From assembly GCA_027593305.1 (NCBI GenBank), contig JAQCJA010000133.1:1-10106 (forward strand): a DNA stretch of 10,106 nt, given 5' to 3'. Below are positions 7,868 to 10,106 of the stretch, piece by piece. Made by a program: the position numbers and the translations under genes. The first letter of the stretch is position 1. The number at the start of each line of letters is the position of its first letter. Under the pieces are notes generated by a model. That model did no database searches. It was not told the DNA's origin and saw only the letters and a program-made list of their open reading frames with translations. The DNA is from a bacterium (GTDB lineage Bacteria; Latescibacterota; UBA2968; UBA8231).

Positions 7868-8401
7868 TCACCTGTCGGTATCCAGGCCAATGCGGCTGCC
7901 CGTGGCACGGCTCTGCCCCTGATATTTGCCCTGGTAGGGTTCGTCAGCAGCCTGATCCATGCGGGCAAACACGAGCTGGCAGATCCGACGTCCTGCCTGC
8001 AGGCGGATGGGAAGGCGATTGGCATTGAACAGTTCGAGCGTCAGATTGCCCTCAAAGCCAGGATCGACCCAGCCGGCGTTCTGGATGAAGAGGCCGATGC
8101 GGCCAATCGAACTGCGCCCCTCGACAAAGGCGGTCAGATTGTCGGGCAGGCGTATGCGCTCGCGCGTTGTGGCCAGCAGGAAGGAGTGTGGCGGGATGAC
8201 GATCTGGTCCTGTGTCAACTCCATGTACTCTACTTCGGCATCCAGACGGATGACTTCGAGACGGTTCTCATCGACCTTGAGAAAATGATCTGAGAGGCGC
8301 AGGTCGATCGACGCGGGCTGGATCTGATCCTCGTCGACGGGATCGACGACGAGTTCGCCCGAGGCCAGCAGGCGGCGCAGTGTGCCATCGGAGAGTATCA
8401 C
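7868..8401 (-). CDS. dcd: dCTP deaminase, possibly the dUMP-forming (bifunctional) type
   Basis: This 177-residue cytoplasmic enzyme of the trimeric dCTP deaminase/dUTPase fold deaminates dCTP to dUTP and feeds dTMP synthesis. Diagnostic parts are VILSDGTLRRLL at the N-terminus, QIQPASIDLRL (26-36), the nucleotide-binding GRSSIGRIG (95-103), DPGFEG (113-118), TLEL with the likely catalytic Glu123, and the YQGKYQGQ tail (156-163). The loop before DPGF reads NAGW (108-111) where the E. coli monofunctional enzyme has TAHR. Bifunctional dCTP deaminase/dUTPases generally have TAGF or TAGW there, so direct dUMP formation is plausible but not proven. The longer open frame up to 8530 adds 43 residues that overlap pepA and do not match the family. 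The GTG at 8401, overlapping the pepA stop as GTGA, places the first residues exactly where the family begins. Confidence 0.95.
   Translation of the reverse strand: MILSDGTLRRLLASGELVVDPVDEDQIQPASIDLRLSDHFLKVDENRLEVIRLDAEVEYMELTQDQIVIPPHSFLLATTRERIRLPDNLTAFVEGRSSIGRIGLFIQNAGWVDPGFEGNLTLELFNANRLPIRLQAGRRICQLVFARMDQAADEPYQGKYQGQSRATGSRIGLDTDR
8398..8401 (-). promoter_or_regulatory. GTGA stop/start overlap coupling pepA to dcd
   Basis: Read on the minus strand, GTGA contains the dcd start (GTG, 8401-8399) and the pepA stop (TGA, 8400-8398). No strong Shine-Dalgarno is close to the GTG; the nearest G-run is 12 bases upstream. This arrangement usually means translational coupling, with terminating pepA ribosomes restarting on dcd. 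It is the main evidence for the dcd start. Confidence 0.8.
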
Positions 8402-9924
8402 GCGCGGCGTCGACCCCAGTTGCGTGCCAGTTCCACCAGCAGTCGTACACCAACACCGACGCCGCCACGAGGCGTATAGGGCCGCGTCTTGGCGGTCCAT
8501 GCGGTGCCGGCGATATCGAGATGAACCCACGGAATATCACCGACGAACTCCGCCAGCAGGGCGGCTGCGGTGATGGCGCCACCGCTGCGCCCGCCGGTGT
8601 TCTTCATGTCGGCCACGTTGCTCTTGATCTGCTCCCGGTACTCCGGCCACAGGGGCAGGCGCCAGACTTTCTCACCTGTGCCTTGCGCGGCGGCCTCGAC
8701 TTTTGCCGACAGCTCGTCATTGTTTGACAGCAGGCCGCTGGCGTGTTCGCCCAGAGCCACGACACAGGCGCCGGTGAGGGTGGCCAGGTCAACGATGCCT
8801 GCCGGCTTGTAGCGTTGGGCGTAGGCCAGGGCGTCGGACAGTATGAGGCGCCCTTCCGCATCCGTGTTGTCGATCTCGATCGTTTTTCCGGCCATCGTCC
8901 GCAGCACGTCGCCCGGCTTGACCGCCTTGCCGTCGAGCATGTTCTCCGTCGCCGGGACGATGCCGACGACGGGTTGCGAGAGCCCCAGTTCGGCGACGGC
9001 CTGCATGGCGCCAAGGACCGCGGCGGCACCGGACATATCGAACTTCATGTCGCCCATGCCTGCACCTGGCTTGATGGAGATACCACCCGAGTCGAAGGTC
9101 ACACCCTTGCCGACGAAGACAAGGGGCCTGCGGGCGCCCTTGCCGGTGAGTTTGCCATGTTCAAGTATGATGAAACGCGCTGGTTCGGCGCTGCCTGCTG
9201 ACACACCCAGGAGGGCACCCATGCCAAGCTTGCGCATCGCCGCCTCATCGAGCACGCGACAGCGCAACCCTGTACGTCTCGCCATGCCCCGTGCCTGCGT
9301 CGCCAGATATGTCGGTGTTGCCGTATTGCCCGGGTGATTGCACAGGTCGCGGGCCAGGCAGACACCCTCGGCGATCTGCACGCCGGCGCGGAGGCCACGC
9401 CGCAGGCCGGCAAGACGGCGCGCATCCCCCTCGATCACGGTCAGGCGCTTGAGAGTGGCTCGATCACCGGATGCTCCGCTACGGTAGCCGTCAAAACGAT
9501 AACAGGCGAGGATGCTACCCTCGGCCAGGGCCTGAGCCGCAGCTTCCACTTCCAGGCCACCGGCACCGGCGCCATGCAGCACGGTGCTGGCACTTTTCAC
9601 ACCCAGGCACTGCAGCTTCAGCGCCGCCGCACCTGCTGCCTGCCGGGCCACATCGAGGGTGAAGTCGGCTTGCTTGCCGAGGCCGACGAGCAGGAGCCGC
9701 GGCGTCGGAAAACCGGCCTCGGGATAGAGCACGAGAGTCTGGCCCTTCTCACCCTTGTAATCGCCGCTGCGAAGGACCCGCTGTAGGGCTCCGGACAGTG
9801 CCTTATCGACGGCTGCCGTCGCTCCGCCCAGCTTCGTGCTGGCGCTACCTGTGTGAAAGAGGTTAACGACGAGGGCCTCGTCGCGCGCCTTCTGTATCTC
9901 ACCCTGACGAACCGTTATCTTCAT
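8398..9924 (-). CDS. pepA: Leucyl aminopeptidase, peptidase family M17
   Basis: This 508-residue cytosolic aminopeptidase (the family is about 500) removes N-terminal residues, often Leu, from peptides and is hexameric with two metals per subunit. The C-terminal catalytic domain carries every expected residue: Lys273 and Asp278 in GKGVTFDSGG, catalytic Lys285, Asp296 in KFDMSG, and the signature NTDAEGRL (353-360) with Asp355, Glu357 and Arg359. Residues 1-170 form the more variable N-terminal domain. The open frame reaches 9981, but those extra 19 residues do not look like the family. The ATG at 9924 (MKITVRQGE) does, and a weak AGCAGG lies just upstream. It is the first gene of the run pepA-dcd-membrane protein and overlaps dcd by 4 bases. 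Some M17 enzymes also bind DNA in recombination or regulation; nothing here tells whether this one does. Confidence 0.97.
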   Translation of the reverse strand: MKITVRQGEIQKARDEALVVNLFHTGSASTKLGGATAAVDKALSGALQRVLRSGDYKGEKGQTLVLYPEAGFPTPRLLLVGLGKQADFTLDVARQAAGAAALKLQCLGVKSASTVLHGAGAGGLEVEAAAQALAEGSILACYRFDGYRSGASGDRATLKRLTVIEGDARRLAGLRRGLRAGVQIAEGVCLARDLCNHPGNTATPTYLATQARGMARRTGLRCRVLDEAAMRKLGMGALLGVSAGSAEPARFIILEHGKLTGKGARRPLVFVGKGVTFDSGGISIKPGAGMGDMKFDMSGAAAVLGAMQAVAELGLSQPVVGIVPATENMLDGKAVKPGDVLRTMAGKTIEIDNTDAEGRLILSDALAYAQRYKPAGIVDLATLTGACVVALGEHASGLLSNNDELSAKVEAAAQGTGEKVWRLPLWPEYREQIKSNVADMKNTGGRSGGAITAAALLAEFVGDIPWVHLDIAGTAWTAKTRPYTPRGGVGVGVRLLVELARNWGRRRA

Positions 9925-10005
9925 GACCTGCTTCTGGCTGATGGAGGCAATGGATCCAAGCCGACGTAACCTACTCACCACTTTCGAGGGCTACAAGCAC
10001 ACAAT
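9925..10005. promoter_or_regulatory. Divergent intergenic region upstream of pepA and the histidine phosphatase gene
   Basis: The 81 bases between the two divergent starts probably hold promoters for both. A weak minus-strand candidate is TTGTAG (9991-9996), then 17 bases, then TAGGTT (9968-9973), with about 3 of 6 consensus matches in each box. That would give a leader of about 37 bases for pepA. On the plus strand a GAGGG (9986-9990) lies 15 bases before the ATG, too far for a normal ribosome site. No palindromic operator or riboswitch-like structure is evident. Confidence 0.35.
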
Positions 10006-10106
10006 ATGGATCTGTTCTTCATTCGCCACGGTGAATCGGCCAACAACGCTCTGGCCGACGCGACGCAGAGAGTTGCGGATCCGCCCCTGACCAAAGAGGC
10101 CGGCGA
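10006..10106 (+). CDS. Histidine phosphatase superfamily protein, 5' end only
   Basis: The first 33 codons of a gene run off the right edge. The protein begins MDLFFIRHGESANN, which contains the RHGE motif of the histidine phosphatase (phosphoglycerate mutase-like, SixA-like) superfamily. His8 of that motif is expected to be the residue phosphorylated in catalysis. The later DPPLTKEAG matches the PLTxxG stretch normally found 20-30 residues on. Members act on phosphosugars, phosphohistidine proteins, nucleotides or cobalamin precursors, and the fragment is too short to choose between them. The ATG is placed from the motif position. The ribosome site is weak, with the nearest G-rich stretch 15 bases upstream. 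The gene is divergent from pepA. Confidence 0.85.
   Translation, partial: MDLFFIRHGESANNALADATQRVADPPLTKEAG

Noticed and set aside
7303..8028. Plus-strand open frame (241 codons) opposite the membrane protein and dcd
   Set aside because: Its composition is that of a shadow frame, rich in Arg, Gln, Gly and His. It covers the antisense of recognised membrane segments and the dcd tail.
8402..8530. 43-codon upstream extension of dcd
   Set aside because: It overlaps pepA, does not match the dCTP deaminase family, and the GTG at 8401 fits the family N-terminus exactly.
9925..9981. 19-codon upstream extension of pepA
   Set aside because: The extra residues are basic and unlike the family. The ATG at 9924 gives a usual length and N-terminus.
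1..10106. CRISPR array, insertion sequence, tRNA, rRNA or toxin-antitoxin pair
   Set aside because: On reading both strands I saw no regularly spaced direct repeats, transposase motifs, cloverleaf-like sequences or paired small genes. Nearly all the sequence is accounted for by the listed genes.

Overview
The window is bacterial, GC-rich chromosomal DNA with tightly packed genes. There is no sign of an insertion sequence, prophage, CRISPR array, tRNA or rRNA. The gene set is two intact metallopeptidases, a fragment of a third, a dCTP deaminase, a polytopic GT-C-type membrane protein, an enolase-superfamily enzyme and a GAF sensor kinase. It suits a free-living heterotrophic, probably uncultured bacterium, but nothing here fixes the phylum.

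Right part (4707-9924, minus strand): an operon-like run reads pepA (M17 leucyl aminopeptidase), dcd (dCTP deaminase, starting in a 4-base GTGA overlap with the pepA stop), a large GT-C-like membrane protein with an N-terminal membrane extension and a C-terminal beta-rich domain, and then the first ~105 codons of an M19 dipeptidase that stops abruptly. Divergent from pepA, the first 33 codons of a histidine-phosphatase-family gene run off the right edge.

Centre (3223-4722, plus strand): a complete M32 carboxypeptidase (Taq family) with every family motif converges on the M19 fragment. Its stop codon is followed at once by a perfect 7-bp-stem hairpin, and M19 similarity is lost at the same place. 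This looks like a rearrangement boundary.

Left part (20-3169, minus strand): divergent from the M32 gene, an enolase-superfamily (mandelate racemase/muconate lactonizing-like) enzyme is followed after 6 bases by a soluble sensor histidine kinase with two GAF-like domains. The pair is probably co-transcribed. The enzyme keeps the KxK base motif but seems to lack the usual second catalytic base, and it has a long C-terminal tail of unknown role.

Most genes are ordinary housekeeping or metabolic ones. I do not see a clear new multi-gene system. The points most worth checking are the broken M19 gene with its boundary hairpin, the atypical enolase-superfamily active site, the coupling of that enzyme to an orphan kinase, and the three-part membrane glycosyltransferase-like protein.
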